Source of the DNA: Streptomyces sp. NRRL S-646 | GTDB lineage: Bacteria > Actinomycetota > Actinomycetes > Streptomycetales > Streptomycetaceae | Direction of reading: 5' to 3' | NCBI RefSeq assembly: GCF_000720765.1 | Contig: NZ_JODC01000008.1 | Coordinates: 496,001 to 560,000, forward strand | Length of the DNA stretch: 64,000 bases | Part shown: in pieces, positions 44,703 through 53,239 of the stretch | Numbering within the stretch: the stretch's first letter is position 1 | Layout of the letters: the number at the start of each line of letters is the position of its first letter | The notes under the pieces: model-generated | What the model was told of the DNA's origin: nothing | The model's database searches: none | Seen by the model: only the letters and a program-made list of their open reading frames with translations | Program-made: the position numbers and the translations under genes

Positions 44703-45575
44703 GACTTCGCGGTTTGTGAGGACCAGCAGAGCCCTGACCAGGGCGGTCGCCCATTTCGGGTCGGTGCGGACCGTGCCGAGCACGCGCCAGTTCTTGAGGT
44801 GGGCGAAGCCGTGTTCGACCGGAGCCCGGACGGCCGCGAGTACTTTGTTGGAGAGCTTCTGGCCTCGCGTCAGAGGTCGGTTCCGGGCGGCCTTGTAGCC
44901 GGTGATCACCGCCGGGTCGGCGTCGGGATCTGTGTCGTCGAGTCCGACGAACCCCAGGTCGGCGATGGCCCCGAGCCCGACAGTCCGCAACTTGTGCGTG
45001 AGCTGGTCGTGTCGGTAGGCGGTGATCTCCGAGGTCCGACCGGGCCGGGTGGCCGAGACCCAGAGCAGTCGGCCCTTGTCGTCGGTGAGCGCGATCACGA
45101 GCAGGCCATGGCATTTGCTCTTGCCGGAGTAGTTCTTCCGGTTCTCGGTCCCGGTGCGTCTGCGGGTGCGGATCAACGTGCCGTCCAGCAGTACGATCCC
45201 GCCGCCCTTTCGGGCGATCTTCTTCAACGCGCGGTCCAGACGCGGGGCCCGGGCAGCCAGCAGACCAACGACTTCCCGCACCCAGCGGGTGACGGTGGTG
45301 CGGTGCACCCCGTTGCCGCCGGCCAGATCGCCGGGCCGCTGGTCACAGCGCAGGACCGCCAGCACGATCCCCGCGATCTTTCCCGCGGGCAGGGCCCGCC
45401 ACCGCGAGCCGATCTTCTTCAAGTGGCCGCGTATCAGGTCGGCGAGATAGTTCAGGGTGACGCTCGACAGCGGCAGGCGGGCGGTGTAGACAAGGCCGTC
45501 AGGACCCTCGGCGTGATGGTTGTTTTTCTTCACACCAAGCTCAACTGCCGCCGGGGGCCCGCCAGTTACGCCCAT
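44694..45575 (-). CDS. IS5-like DDE transposase, intact, 293 aa
   Basis: A transposase with an N-terminal helix-turn-helix (LAGGNGVHRTTVTRWVREVVGLL) and a DDE catalytic domain. The triad is Asp131 (IVLLDGTLIR), Asp206 (AIADLGFVGLDD) and Glu254 (APVEHGFAHLKNWRVL). The C-terminus is complete, so this copy could be active. It lies 11 bp downstream of a companion gene that is duplicated together with it at the other edge of the benzoylformate island. Start ATG 45575 encodes MGVTGGPPAAVELGVKKNN, which may be trimmed in vivo. Confidence 0.88.
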   Translation of the reverse strand: MGVTGGPPAAVELGVKKNNHHAEGPDGLVYTARLPLSSVTLNYLADLIRGHLKKIGSRWRALPAGKIAGIVLAVLRCDQRPGDLAGGNGVHRTTVTRWVREVVGLLAARAPRLDRALKKIARKGGGIVLLDGTLIRTRRRTGTENRKNYSGKSKCHGLLVIALTDDKGRLLWVSATRPGRTSEITAYRHDQLTHKLRTVGLGAIADLGFVGLDDTDPDADPAVITGYKAARNRPLTRGQKLSNKVLAAVRAPVEHGFAHLKNWRVLGTVRTDPKWATALVRALLVLTNREVSR

Positions 45576-45586
45576 TGATCGCGCCG

Positions 45587-46033
45587 CTACGGATGTGCGG
45601 TGAACCGCCCGTCAGGGCGTTTGTGCAGCCAGCCGCGGTCGGCGAGCTTGGTCATCTTCGCCCGCAGCGGCTCCAGCCTGCCGCGCACCGCAGCGTCCAG
45701 GCCCAGCCGCTCGCCAACCGCCCTGACCTGCACCGGGCCGTCCGCCTCCCGCACGATCGCCAGGATCTTGCGGTAGTCGCCCGGCAGCGCCCCCTCGTCG
45801 GCCGCGTCGCTGCGGTACGGGATCAGCAGGACCGCCCGCCCAGCCACCTGCGCCGATACCGGAGCAGCCGCCTCGACATCGGCCTGGGCCTGCTCGGCTA
45901 AACGATTCAACACCCGCTCTGCGACCGCCAGTTCCTCCCGCTCGACCTGCACCTCCTGCAGCTGCTTGGTCAACTGCTCGGCGAGGGCTTCCAGTTCGCT
46001 CCGGCGAGCGGTGATCCACTGCCGCTCCTGCAT
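45587..46033 (-). CDS. Transposase companion: coiled-coil plus winged-helix protein, 148 aa
   Basis: The N-terminal 60 residues form a charged coiled coil (ELEALAEQLTKQLQEVQVEREELAVAERVLNRLAEQ). The C-terminal half looks like a small winged helix (DYRKILAIVREADGPVQVRAVGERLGL...RGRLEPLRAKMTKLADRGWLHKRPDG). Such a protein could bind the element's ends or regulate the transposase. The same pair recurs at 52.2-53.0 kb in damaged form, so the two genes move together. ATG 46033 opens the coiled coil cleanly. Confidence 0.72.
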   Translation of the reverse strand: MQERQWITARRSELEALAEQLTKQLQEVQVEREELAVAERVLNRLAEQAQADVEAAAPVSAQVAGRAVLLIPYRSDAADEGALPGDYRKILAIVREADGPVQVRAVGERLGLDAAVRGRLEPLRAKMTKLADRGWLHKRPDGRFTAHP

Positions 46034-46134
46034 CTCCGCAGCCTCCCGCGCTCTCGTGGCGTGCCGACCTGCAGACGGATCGTAGGCGGGGGTCGGCCAC
46101 GGGCGCAGCCGAACCCGGCAGCCGCCGAAGCCGG

Positions 46135-46330
46135 ACCTGCCCGATGATCTACGACACCGTCAGGTCGGCCGAGCCGATCGGCGACGTATGCCTGCAGGTC
46201 ATCACGGATCTCGTCTGGATCCCACTGACACCACGACAGCAGCCGCTGCAAGCCGTACGGGGTGGAATGGCCCGCGTGCTCGGCGAGCTGCCAGCTGTTC
46301 TTCCGGCCCACCGGGCCGTCCGCCGCCGAC
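46135..46330 (-). pseudogene. IS701-type transposase N-terminal fragment
   Basis: The minus-strand reading VGRKNSWQLAEHAGHSTPYG, then LQRLLSWCQWDPDEIRDDLQAYVADRLGRPDGVV, matches the conserved early region of IS701-family transposases ('RKNSWQLAEHAGHxTPDGLQxLL...WDxDxVRDDLRxYV'). It stops where the catalytic VVDDTG should begin and continues directly into the upstream end of the IS5-like unit. The rest of the 46034-46391 gap has no gene. The fragment marks an insertion followed by deletion. Confidence 0.75.
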
Positions 46331-46391
46331 TAGGCCGCCCGGCAAGGCACGACCGGCGCGTTTTGCGCATGGCGAGAGCGCGGCCGACCGC

Positions 46392-47324
46392 TCAGCCAGC
46401 ACTCGGCGGCAGCTGTGCAGGGCTGACCAGCTCCCCCAGAACATCAGCCATGAACTGCACCAGCCACCGCTGGGACGGACTGCGTGATGCCTCGTGCCGG
46501 GCGTAGAGCGCCACTTCGATCGGTTCCGTGTCGAACGGGAGACTCACGAGGCGAAGGCGGTGGGAGGCGGTGAACACCTCACCGACGTATTCGGGGACGA
46601 TCGCGAAGAGGTCGGTGTGTTCCAGCAGGTAGGGCAGCACCGTGAAACGGGTCGCGTCCACAGCGACGCGATCCAGGAGGCCGTGCGTGGCGAGGAGCAA
46701 GCGGGGCACGACGTGGCCGTGGGGGCCGTACACCGTCGCGTGGTGCTCGGCCGCGAGGTCCGCCAGCGTGACGGAGGCGCCGCGAATGCGGGGGTGGTCG
46801 GCGGCGACCATACCGACGTAGCGCTCGTGGAAGAGCGGGATGCGCACGGTGCGGTGGGACGTGAGGACCGGGGTGGCGACGAAGGCGTCGAGTTCACCGC
46901 GGCGCAGCTGGCTCTCGGCGGCGTCCACGTCCAGCGGGCGGACGGTGAAGGACACACCGGGAGCCCGCTCGCGGGCCGCCGCAGCCAGCCGGGGCAGCAG
47001 GGTGGCCTGGCCCAGGTCGGAGAGGGCGACGGTGAAACGCCCTGACATGGCGGTCAGGTCGAAGTCGTTGTCCTGGCGGATCACGGCGTCCATGCCGGCC
47101 AGCGCGCGCTGCAAGGGCTCGTAGAGGCGCTGGGCGCCGGCGGTCGGGGTCAGGCCGCGGCCGGTGCGCCGGAAGAGCTCGTCGTCGAAGTGCCGGCGCA
47201 ACTTGGCCAGGCTGTAGCTCACCGTGGGCTGGGTGACGTGCAGCGTCTCCGCCGCCGCCGTGACGCTGCCGGTCTCGTAGAGCAGCACGAAGACGCGGGC
47301 GAGGTTGAGATCGAAGCTGCTCAT
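46392..47324 (-). CDS. LysR-type regulator of the benzoylformate operon, 310 aa
   Basis: A LysR-family activator. The winged helix-turn-helix is LNLARVFVLLYETGSVTAAAETLHVTQPTVSYSLAKLRRHFDDELFRRTGRG. The effector domain follows (residues about 95-300, GRFTVALSDLGQATLLPRLAAAARERAPG). It is transcribed divergently from mdlC, the classical arrangement for a LysR regulator and its target, so the effector is likely an aromatic acid of this pathway. ATG 47324 (MSSFDLNLARVF) is preferred over a start 11 codons upstream. Confidence 0.9.
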   Translation of the reverse strand: MSSFDLNLARVFVLLYETGSVTAAAETLHVTQPTVSYSLAKLRRHFDDELFRRTGRGLTPTAGAQRLYEPLQRALAGMDAVIRQDNDFDLTAMSGRFTVALSDLGQATLLPRLAAAARERAPGVSFTVRPLDVDAAESQLRRGELDAFVATPVLTSHRTVRIPLFHERYVGMVAADHPRIRGASVTLADLAAEHHATVYGPHGHVVPRLLLATHGLLDRVAVDATRFTVLPYLLEHTDLFAIVPEYVGEVFTASHRLRLVSLPFDTEPIEVALYARHEASRSPSQRWLVQFMADVLGELVSPAQLPPSAG

Positions 47325-47429
47325 ATCGAGCGAGTCTATATCGCAGCCCGCCAACATCTATTGGTCCGAATGTCGTGCGCTGCCTAGCGTGGCCTGCGTC
47401 ACTTCGACGTCGCTGCGAAAGGAACGTCT
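47325..47429. promoter_or_regulatory. Divergent control region between lysR and mdlC
   Basis: A 105-bp spacer, AT-richer than its surroundings (CTATATCG, ACATCTATTGGTCCGAATGT). It must contain both promoters and the LysR binding site; I see a T-N11-A-like ATTGGTCCGAAT core but cannot fix the operator. Confidence 0.5.
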
Positions 47430-49010
47430 GTGCCCTCCGTGCGCAGTGTCTGCCATGAGTTCCTCCAACGCCAGGAGCTCACCACCGTCTTCGGGAATCC
47501 CGGCTCCAACGAGCTGCCCTTCCTCGCCGACCTGCCGGACGGCTTCGGGTACGTCCTGGGCCTGCACGAGGGCGCCGTAGTGGGCATGGCCGACGGCTAC
47601 GCGCAGGCCACGGGACGTCCGGTTCTCGTCAATCTGCACGCCGCGTCCGGCTCCGGCAACGCGATGGGCGCTCTCACCAACGCCGTGGCTTCGCGCACTC
47701 CGCTGGTCGTCGTGGCCGGCCAGCAGGTGCGGCCGGCCATCGGACCGGAGGCCAACCTCGCCAACGTCGACGCCCCGTCGCTGATGAAGCCGCTCGTCGG
47801 CTGGGCCGCCGAACCGGCCTGCGCCCAGGACGTGCCCCGGGCCCTCGCCCAGGCCGTCTTCGAGGCGCAGTTGCAGCGCCGGCCCACCTACCTCTCCGTC
47901 CCCTACGACGACTGGGCGGTGGACGCGGGCGAGAACGCGTCAGCCGTGCTGGACCGTCAGGTGCACCGCGCCGCAGTGCCCGGCACGGAGCAGGGACGCC
48001 GGCTGGCCGATGCGGTGACCGCCGCGCGCAGGCCCGCGCTGGTGCTGGGCGGTGACATCGACTCCGCCGGTCTCTTCGACGACGTGGTGCGGCTCGCGGA
48101 GCGGCTCGGCGCTCCGGTGTGGGCGGCACCGTCGCTGTTCCGGCTGCCCTTCCCCAACCGCCACCCGCAGTTCCGCGGGGTGCTGCCGGCGGGGATCGAA
48201 CCCGTCTCCCAAGCTTTCGAGGGTCATGACCTCGTGCTGGTGCTCGGGGCACCGGTCTTCCGCTATCACGAGTACCAGCCCGGCCGGTATCTGCCCGAGG
48301 GCACCCGGCTGATCCAGGTCACGGAGGACGCCTCCGCCGCCGCCCGCGCGCCGATGGGCGAGGCTCTGGTCACCGACCCGGCCGCCGTCATCGACCTGCT
48401 GCTCAAGGAGCTCGACGCGGCGACGGAGCCGACGGGCGACTACCGGCCCACCCCCGCGCCGGCCACCGGGCAGGGGACGCGGCTGCATCCCGAGGAGGTC
48501 TTCGCCTCCCTCCGGGACGAACTGCCCGACGACACGGCGTACGTGGTGGAGTCGACCTCGACGAACTCCTCGTGGTGGCGCCAGATGGACCTGCGGCGGC
48601 CCGGCTCCTACTACTTCCCGGCAGCGGGCGGACTCGGCTTCGGCCTGCCCGGCGCCGTCGGGGTCGCCATGGCCCAGCCCGACCGGCCGGTCGTCGGCGT
48701 GATCGGGGACGGCTCGGCCAACTACGGCATCACCGCCCTGTGGACGGCCGCCCAGCACCGCCTGCCCGTGACCGTGGTGCTGCTGCGCAACGGAACCTAC
48801 GGCGCGCTGCGCTGGTTCAGCGGCCTGCTGGGTGTCCCGGACGCACCGGGCATGGACATCCCGGGCCTGGACTTCACCCGCATCGCGGAGGGCTACGGCT
48901 TGTCCGCCCAGCACGTCGAGAGCGTGGACGAACTACGGGCGGTGCTGTCCCGGCGCCCGGACGGCCCCCGGCTCGTCCAGGTCGACACAGTGCTCACGAC
49001 ACCGTCCTGA
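47430..49010 (+). CDS. mdlC: Benzoylformate decarboxylase, 526 aa
   Basis: A thiamine-diphosphate enzyme that turns benzoylformate (phenylglyoxylate) into benzaldehyde and CO2, cytosolic. The active-site residues known from the Pseudomonas putida enzyme are all at matching places: Ser26 (FGNPGSNE), Glu47 (LGLHEGAVVG), His70 (VNLHAASG) and a histidine at 280 (VFRYHEYQPG). The TPP/Mg motif is GDGSANYGITALWTAAQH. Length equals the characterised enzymes. GTG 47430 follows GAAAGGA. It heads an operon with the aldehyde dehydrogenase and transporter. Confidence 0.95.
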   Translation: MPSVRSVCHEFLQRQELTTVFGNPGSNELPFLADLPDGFGYVLGLHEGAVVGMADGYAQATGRPVLVNLHAASGSGNAMGALTNAVASRTPLVVVAGQQVRPAIGPEANLANVDAPSLMKPLVGWAAEPACAQDVPRALAQAVFEAQLQRRPTYLSVPYDDWAVDAGENASAVLDRQVHRAAVPGTEQGRRLADAVTAARRPALVLGGDIDSAGLFDDVVRLAERLGAPVWAAPSLFRLPFPNRHPQFRGVLPAGIEPVSQAFEGHDLVLVLGAPVFRYHEYQPGRYLPEGTRLIQVTEDASAAARAPMGEALVTDPAAVIDLLLKELDAATEPTGDYRPTPAPATGQGTRLHPEEVFASLRDELPDDTAYVVESTSTNSSWWRQMDLRRPGSYYFPAAGGLGFGLPGAVGVAMAQPDRPVVGVIGDGSANYGITALWTAAQHRLPVTVVLLRNGTYGALRWFSGLLGVPDAPGMDIPGLDFTRIAEGYGLSAQHVESVDELRAVLSRRPDGPRLVQVDTVLTTPS

Positions 49011-49077
49011 CCACGACGCCCACCCCACGAACACACCTCACAGAAGTCATCCCCCTCAGGTAACGGAAGGAAGACCG

Positions 49078-50532
49078 ATGACACTCCTGGACAACGACGT
49101 CTGGAGCAAGAAGTTCCTCAGCGACGGCTGGCAGGACGCCACCCGCGAGCACCCGGTCACCGAGCCGGCGACCGGCGCGCAGCTCGGCACCGCCGGCCTG
49201 GCCACGCCCGAGGACGTGCGCCGCGCCGCCACCCGGGCCGCCGAGGCGCAGCGGTCCTGGGCGGCCACGCCCCCGCAGCAGCGGGCGGCTGTACTGCGCC
49301 GCGCGGGCGAGCTGTTCACCGAGCACGCCGCCGAGATCGAGGACTGGCTGATACGCGAGGCGGGCTCGGTACGGGCCAAGGCCGCGTTCGAGGTGCAACT
49401 GGCGATCGGCGAGTCATTCGAGTGCGCGGCACTGCCCACGCACCCTCAGGGAGAAGTACTGACGTCCGAGGAGGTTCGCTGGTCGTTCGCCCGGCGCCGC
49501 CCCGCCGGCGTCGTGAGCGTGATCGCGCCGTTCAACTTCCCGCTCGCCCTCGGCCTGCGTTCGGTGGCACCCGCGCTGGCGCTCGGCAACGCGGTCCTGC
49601 TGAAGCCCGATCCGCGTACGGCGGTGAGCGGTGGCGTGGTCATCGCCCGGATCTTCGAGGAAGCCGGGCTGCCCTCCGGACTGCTGCACCTGCTGCCGGG
49701 CGACAGCACGGTCGGCCAGGCGGTCGTCGAAGCACCCGAGGTACGGGTCATCTCCTTCACCGGCTCCACTCCGGTCGGCCGCGCGATCGGTGAGCTGGCG
49801 GGCCGTCTGCTCAAGCGCGCCCACCTCGAACTGGGCGGGAACAACGCGCTGGTGGTGCTGCCGGGCGCGGATGTGCAGAAGGCGGCCTCCGCCGGTGCGT
49901 TCGGCTCGTATCTGCATCAAGGACAGATCTGCATGACCACCGGCCGCCACATCGTGCACGAGTCGCTGCTCGACGAGTACAGCGCCGCGCTGGCCTCGAA
50001 GGCACGGGCGCTGCCCGTCGGCGACCCCGCCCGCGAGGACGTGGCGCTCGGCCCGATCATCGACCGGCGGCAGCTGGAGCGGGTGCACGGCATCGTCACC
50101 GACAGCGTCGCGGCGGGCGCGACGCTGGCCGCGGGCGGCGAGATCGACGGCGCCGGTTACTCTGCCACCGTCCTGACCGGCCTCACCACCGACATGCGGG
50201 CGTGGCGCGAGGAGATCTTCGGCCCCGTCGCACCCGTCATCGGCTTCTCCACGCTCGAGGAAGCCGCCCGGATCGTCAACGACTGCGAGTACGGCCTGTC
50301 CGTCGGCATCCTCGGCGACGTCGGTACGGCGATGAAGCTCGCCGACCAGATCGACTCCGGCAAGATCCACATCAACGAGCAGACCGTCAACGACGAGCCC
50401 AACGCCCCGTTCGGCGGAGTCAAGGCCTCCGGCACCGGGTCCCGCTTCGGTGGAGCCGCCGCCAACGTCGAGGCCTTCACCGAGGCCCAGTGGCTCACCG
50501 TCCGCCCGGACATCGCCGACTACCCGTTCTGA
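49078..50532 (+). CDS. Benzaldehyde dehydrogenase (NAD(P)+), 484 aa
   Basis: An aldehyde dehydrogenase that would oxidise the benzaldehyde made by the preceding enzyme to benzoate. Catalytic Cys is in YLHQGQICMTTGRHIV and catalytic Glu in HLELGGNNALVVLPG; the cofactor loop is ISFTGSTPVGRAIGELAG and the end motif FGGVKASGTGSRFGG. The sequence is of the vanillin/benzaldehyde dehydrogenase (XylC-like) type. ATG 49078 has a GGAAGGAAG site. It begins 67 bp after mdlC in the same operon. Confidence 0.92.
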   Translation: MTLLDNDVWSKKFLSDGWQDATREHPVTEPATGAQLGTAGLATPEDVRRAATRAAEAQRSWAATPPQQRAAVLRRAGELFTEHAAEIEDWLIREAGSVRAKAAFEVQLAIGESFECAALPTHPQGEVLTSEEVRWSFARRRPAGVVSVIAPFNFPLALGLRSVAPALALGNAVLLKPDPRTAVSGGVVIARIFEEAGLPSGLLHLLPGDSTVGQAVVEAPEVRVISFTGSTPVGRAIGELAGRLLKRAHLELGGNNALVVLPGADVQKAASAGAFGSYLHQGQICMTTGRHIVHESLLDEYSAALASKARALPVGDPAREDVALGPIIDRRQLERVHGIVTDSVAAGATLAAGGEIDGAGYSATVLTGLTTDMRAWREEIFGPVAPVIGFSTLEEAARIVNDCEYGLSVGILGDVGTAMKLADQIDSGKIHINEQTVNDEPNAPFGGVKASGTGSRFGGAAANVEAFTEAQWLTVRPDIADYPF

Positions 50533-50589
50533 TCCCCGCTCCCCCGTCCCCATCCCGTCCCCCGTAGCCGCAACAGAGGGAATGCAGCC

Positions 50590-51873
50590 ATGACACCCAT
50601 CACCTCGCCGAACACCACCGACGCCGCCTCGAGAACAGGCACGTCCGACCGCAACGTCTGGACCGTGGTCCTGTGCTGGATCACCGTCATGCTCGAGGGG
50701 TACGACCTCGTCGTCCTCGGCGCCATCATCCCCACCCTGCTCAAGACCCATCACCTGGGCATGACAGCCGCGGACGCCACCACGGTCGCCACGCTTTCAC
50801 TCGTAGGCGTCGCCATCGGCGCCATCCTGGTCGGCCCGCTCGCCGACCGCTTCGGACGACGCCTGCTGCTCATCGGCTCGGTGGTGGAGTTCTCCGTCTT
50901 CACCCTCCTGTTGCCCCAGGCCACCTCCGTCGGGATGTTCGCCGCGCTCAGGCTCGTCGCCGGTATCGGTCTCGGCGCCTGCATGCCGGCGTCGCTGACC
51001 ATGATGGCCGAGCACATGCCCGCCGCACGCCGGGCTCGCGCCAGCACCCTGACCATGACCGGCTACCACACCGGTGCCGTGATCACGTCCCTGCTGGCCC
51101 TGCAGGTCACCGACAACTGGCAGGTCCTCTTCTACGTCCTCGGCATCGCCGGACTCGTCATCGCGGTCATCCAGTGGTTCCGCCTGCCGGAGTCCGAGGC
51201 GTTCGTCCGCACCAAGGAAGCGCCCGCCTCCCAGCGCGTCGCATTCGGCGAACTCCTCAAGCCGGCCTACCTCCGCGCCGGCATCGGCATCTGGGTCGCA
51301 TCCTTCATGGGCCTGCTCCTGGTCTACGGCCTCAACACCTGGCTGCCCAAGCTCATGAACGAGGCCGGCTACCCCATCCCCACGGCGGTCACCCAACTGC
51401 TCATCCTCAACGTCGGCGGGGTCGCCGGCCTGGTGCTGGGCGGCTTCGTGGCCGACCGGCGCGGCATCAAGCCCACTGCGCTCGGCTGGTTCGCGATATC
51501 GGTGGCCATGCTTGCCTGCCTCAGCATCAGGATGCACAGCAACCTGCTCCTCGACACCGTCGTCTTCCTCACCGGCGTGTTCGTCTTCTCCGCCCAGGTG
51601 CTGATCTACGCGTACGTGACGAACTTCTATCCGGCCTCGGTCCGCAGCACCGCCCTCGGCTCGGCCTCGGGCATCGGCCGTATCGGCTCCATCGTCGGCC
51701 CGACGATCACCGGTGCCCTCGTGGCGGCAGGCATCGGCCACCCCTGGGGCTTCTACTTCTTCTCCGCCGTGGCGGTCGCCGGATTCCTGGCCGTGCTCAC
51801 CCTGCCCGGCCGGGCCGCCGCGGCACAGGCGGAGGCAACCGCGGCCGCGCCGGCCGCCGAACCCGCCGTCTGA
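50590..51873 (+). CDS. AAHS-family aromatic acid:H+ symporter (MFS), 427 aa
   Basis: A 12-helix MFS permease, aromatic acid:proton symporter subfamily. The TM1 signature is VVLCWITVMLEGYDLVVLGAIIPTLL with the D/E-x-x-D-like GYDL block, and loop 2-3 has GPLADRFGRRLLL. The second half has a matching loop (GGFVADRRGIKPTAL). It lies 57 bp after the dehydrogenase and most likely imports mandelate, benzoylformate or a similar aromatic acid. ATG 50590 follows an AGAGGGA site. Confidence 0.92.
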   Translation: MTPITSPNTTDAASRTGTSDRNVWTVVLCWITVMLEGYDLVVLGAIIPTLLKTHHLGMTAADATTVATLSLVGVAIGAILVGPLADRFGRRLLLIGSVVEFSVFTLLLPQATSVGMFAALRLVAGIGLGACMPASLTMMAEHMPAARRARASTLTMTGYHTGAVITSLLALQVTDNWQVLFYVLGIAGLVIAVIQWFRLPESEAFVRTKEAPASQRVAFGELLKPAYLRAGIGIWVASFMGLLLVYGLNTWLPKLMNEAGYPIPTAVTQLLILNVGGVAGLVLGGFVADRRGIKPTALGWFAISVAMLACLSIRMHSNLLLDTVVFLTGVFVFSAQVLIYAYVTNFYPASVRSTALGSASGIGRIGSIVGPTITGALVAAGIGHPWGFYFFSAVAVAGFLAVLTLPGRAAAAQAEATAAAPAAEPAV

Positions 51874-51961
51874 CCCATCACGGAAGGGCGGTACGGCACC
51901 GAACGGGCCGTACCGCCCTGTACTCGATGCGGTGAAGAACCCCGACAGCCACACTGAACCC

Positions 51962-52214
51962 ATGGAACACGTCGGCCGGATACCCGCTCCGCCGCTCGAC
52001 CAGTTCATCGACGACATCTACTGTCTGACCGGGGTGCCGCCCCACCGGCTGATGAACGTCCCGCCGATGCCGTCGGCGCACTTCTTCCTGCACCTGAGCA
52101 AACCCGTCCGGCTGTGGGACTCCGACCGTGCGTGGTTCATGGGTGTGTGGACGGAGGCGCTTCCTCTTCGAGTACCCCCCCCCGCATGCGCGGCTCGTCG
52201 GCGTGCACTTCAAA
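51962..52214 (+). pseudogene. AraC-family regulator, truncated by IS remnant and frameshifted
   Basis: The N-terminus MEHVGRIPAPPLDQFIDDIYCLTGVPPHRLMN, then SAHFFLHLSKPVRLWDSDRAWFMGVWT, is that of AraC-type regulators. A one-base shift near 52150 moves the frame, after which RRRFLFEYPPPHARLVGVHFKS continues the same family. At 52214 the sequence switches to transposase DNA, so the DNA-binding domain is gone. It follows the transporter by 88 bp and may once have regulated a neighbouring gene. Confidence 0.8.
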
Positions 52215-52702
52215 AGCGCGATCACGAGCAGGCCGTGGCATTTGTTCCTGCCCGAGTGGTTCTTGCGGTTCTCGACCCCGGTGCGCCGCCGGGTACGTAT
52301 CACCGAGCCGTCCAGCAGCACCACACCGCCACCCTTTCGGGCGATCTTCTTCAGGGCCCGGTCCAGGCGCGGGGCGCGGGCGGCCAGCAGCCCGACGACC
52401 TCCCGCACCCAGCGAGTGACGGTGGTGCGATGGATGCCGTTGCCGCCTGCCAGGTCGCCGGGCCGCTGGTCACAACGCAGTACCGCCAGCACGATGCCGG
52501 CGATCTTCCCCGCGGGCAGGGCCCGCCACCTGGAGCCGATCTTCTTGAAGTGGCCGCGTAACAGGTCGGCGAGCCAGTTCAGGGTGGCACTCGACAGCGG
52601 CAGGCGGGCGATGTGGACAAGACCGTCAGAGCCCTCGACGGGATGGTTTTTTTCTTCACACCAAACTCAACTGCCGTCGGGGGCCCGCCGGTTACGCCCT
52701 CT
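52215..52702 (-). pseudogene. IS5-like transposase, second copy, truncated and frameshifted
   Basis: A damaged relative of the transposase at 44.7 kb (RCDQRPGDLAGGNGIHRTTV, TRWVREVVGLLAARAPRLDRALKKIARKGGGVVLLDGSVIRTRRRTG nearly identical). Three lesions are visible: the ATG is lost, one base is missing near the run of As in the N-terminal region (about 52650), and the C-terminal half with the second Asp and Glu is absent beyond 52215. The last residues join the AraC relic. Confidence 0.85.
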
Positions 52703-52723
52703 TGTCGCCCCGGTCCGCAGCTA

Positions 52724-53041
52724 CTACAGGCGTGCGGTGAACTTCCCGTCAGGCCGCTTGTGCAGCCGGCCCCGATCGGCGAGCTTGGTCATCTCCGCCC
52801 GCAGCGGCTCCAGCCTCCCGCGCACCGCCACCTCAAGCCCCAGCTCCTCACCCACCCCCTTGACCTGCACCGGGCCGCCAGCGGCCCGCACGATCGCCAG
52901 GATCCGGCGGTAGTCGGCGGGCAGCGCGGCCTCGTCGCCAGTCTCACCGCGGTGCGGGATCAGCAGCACCGCACGCCCCGCCACCTGCGCTTTCACCGGA
53001 ACCGCCGCCCACCCTCCCCACGATCCCCGGCGTATCGACAC
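52724..53041 (-). pseudogene. Companion gene, second copy, N-terminally truncated
   Basis: Homologous to the C-terminal 80 residues of the 148-aa companion (AQVAGRAVLLIPHRGETGDE, DYRRILAIVRAAGGPVQVKGVGEELGLEVAVRGRLEPLRAEMTKLADRGRLHKRPDG). The coiled-coil half is missing; a GTG at 53041 opens a 105-aa frame with an unrelated start (MSIRRGSWGGWAAVPV). A shortened protein might still be made, but I treat it as a relic. Confidence 0.7.
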
Positions 53042-53105
53042 GGTGACGGATCGTAGGCGGCCCGCTCACGCAGGCGCAGCAGAACCAGAGAACCCTCCCG
53101 ACCGA

Positions 53106-53209
53106 CCGGTCAGACGATCTTCACCATGGTCACCCGCCGCCCACCAGCCCGAGCACCCCCGACCCCGCGCACACCAGCCCGCCCGACCTGCACCTTTCAC
53201 GATGCACAC
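53106..53209. repeat. Outer right end of the IS-flanked island (inverted partner at 44600-44702)
   Basis: Homologous to the reverse complement of 44600-44702 with a few small gaps, at an estimated 75-80% identity by eye. It lies upstream of the damaged companion gene, whereas its partner lies downstream of the intact transposase, which is what the two opposite ends of one element type would look like. Confidence 0.65.
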
Positions 53210-53239
53210 TGCTCACTGGGGCAATGACCGCGACGCCGG

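Noticed and set aside
51713..52561. A 282-codon plus-strand ORF after the transporter
   Set aside because: It joins part of the transporter in the wrong frame, the AraC relic and antisense transposase; no single product is plausible.
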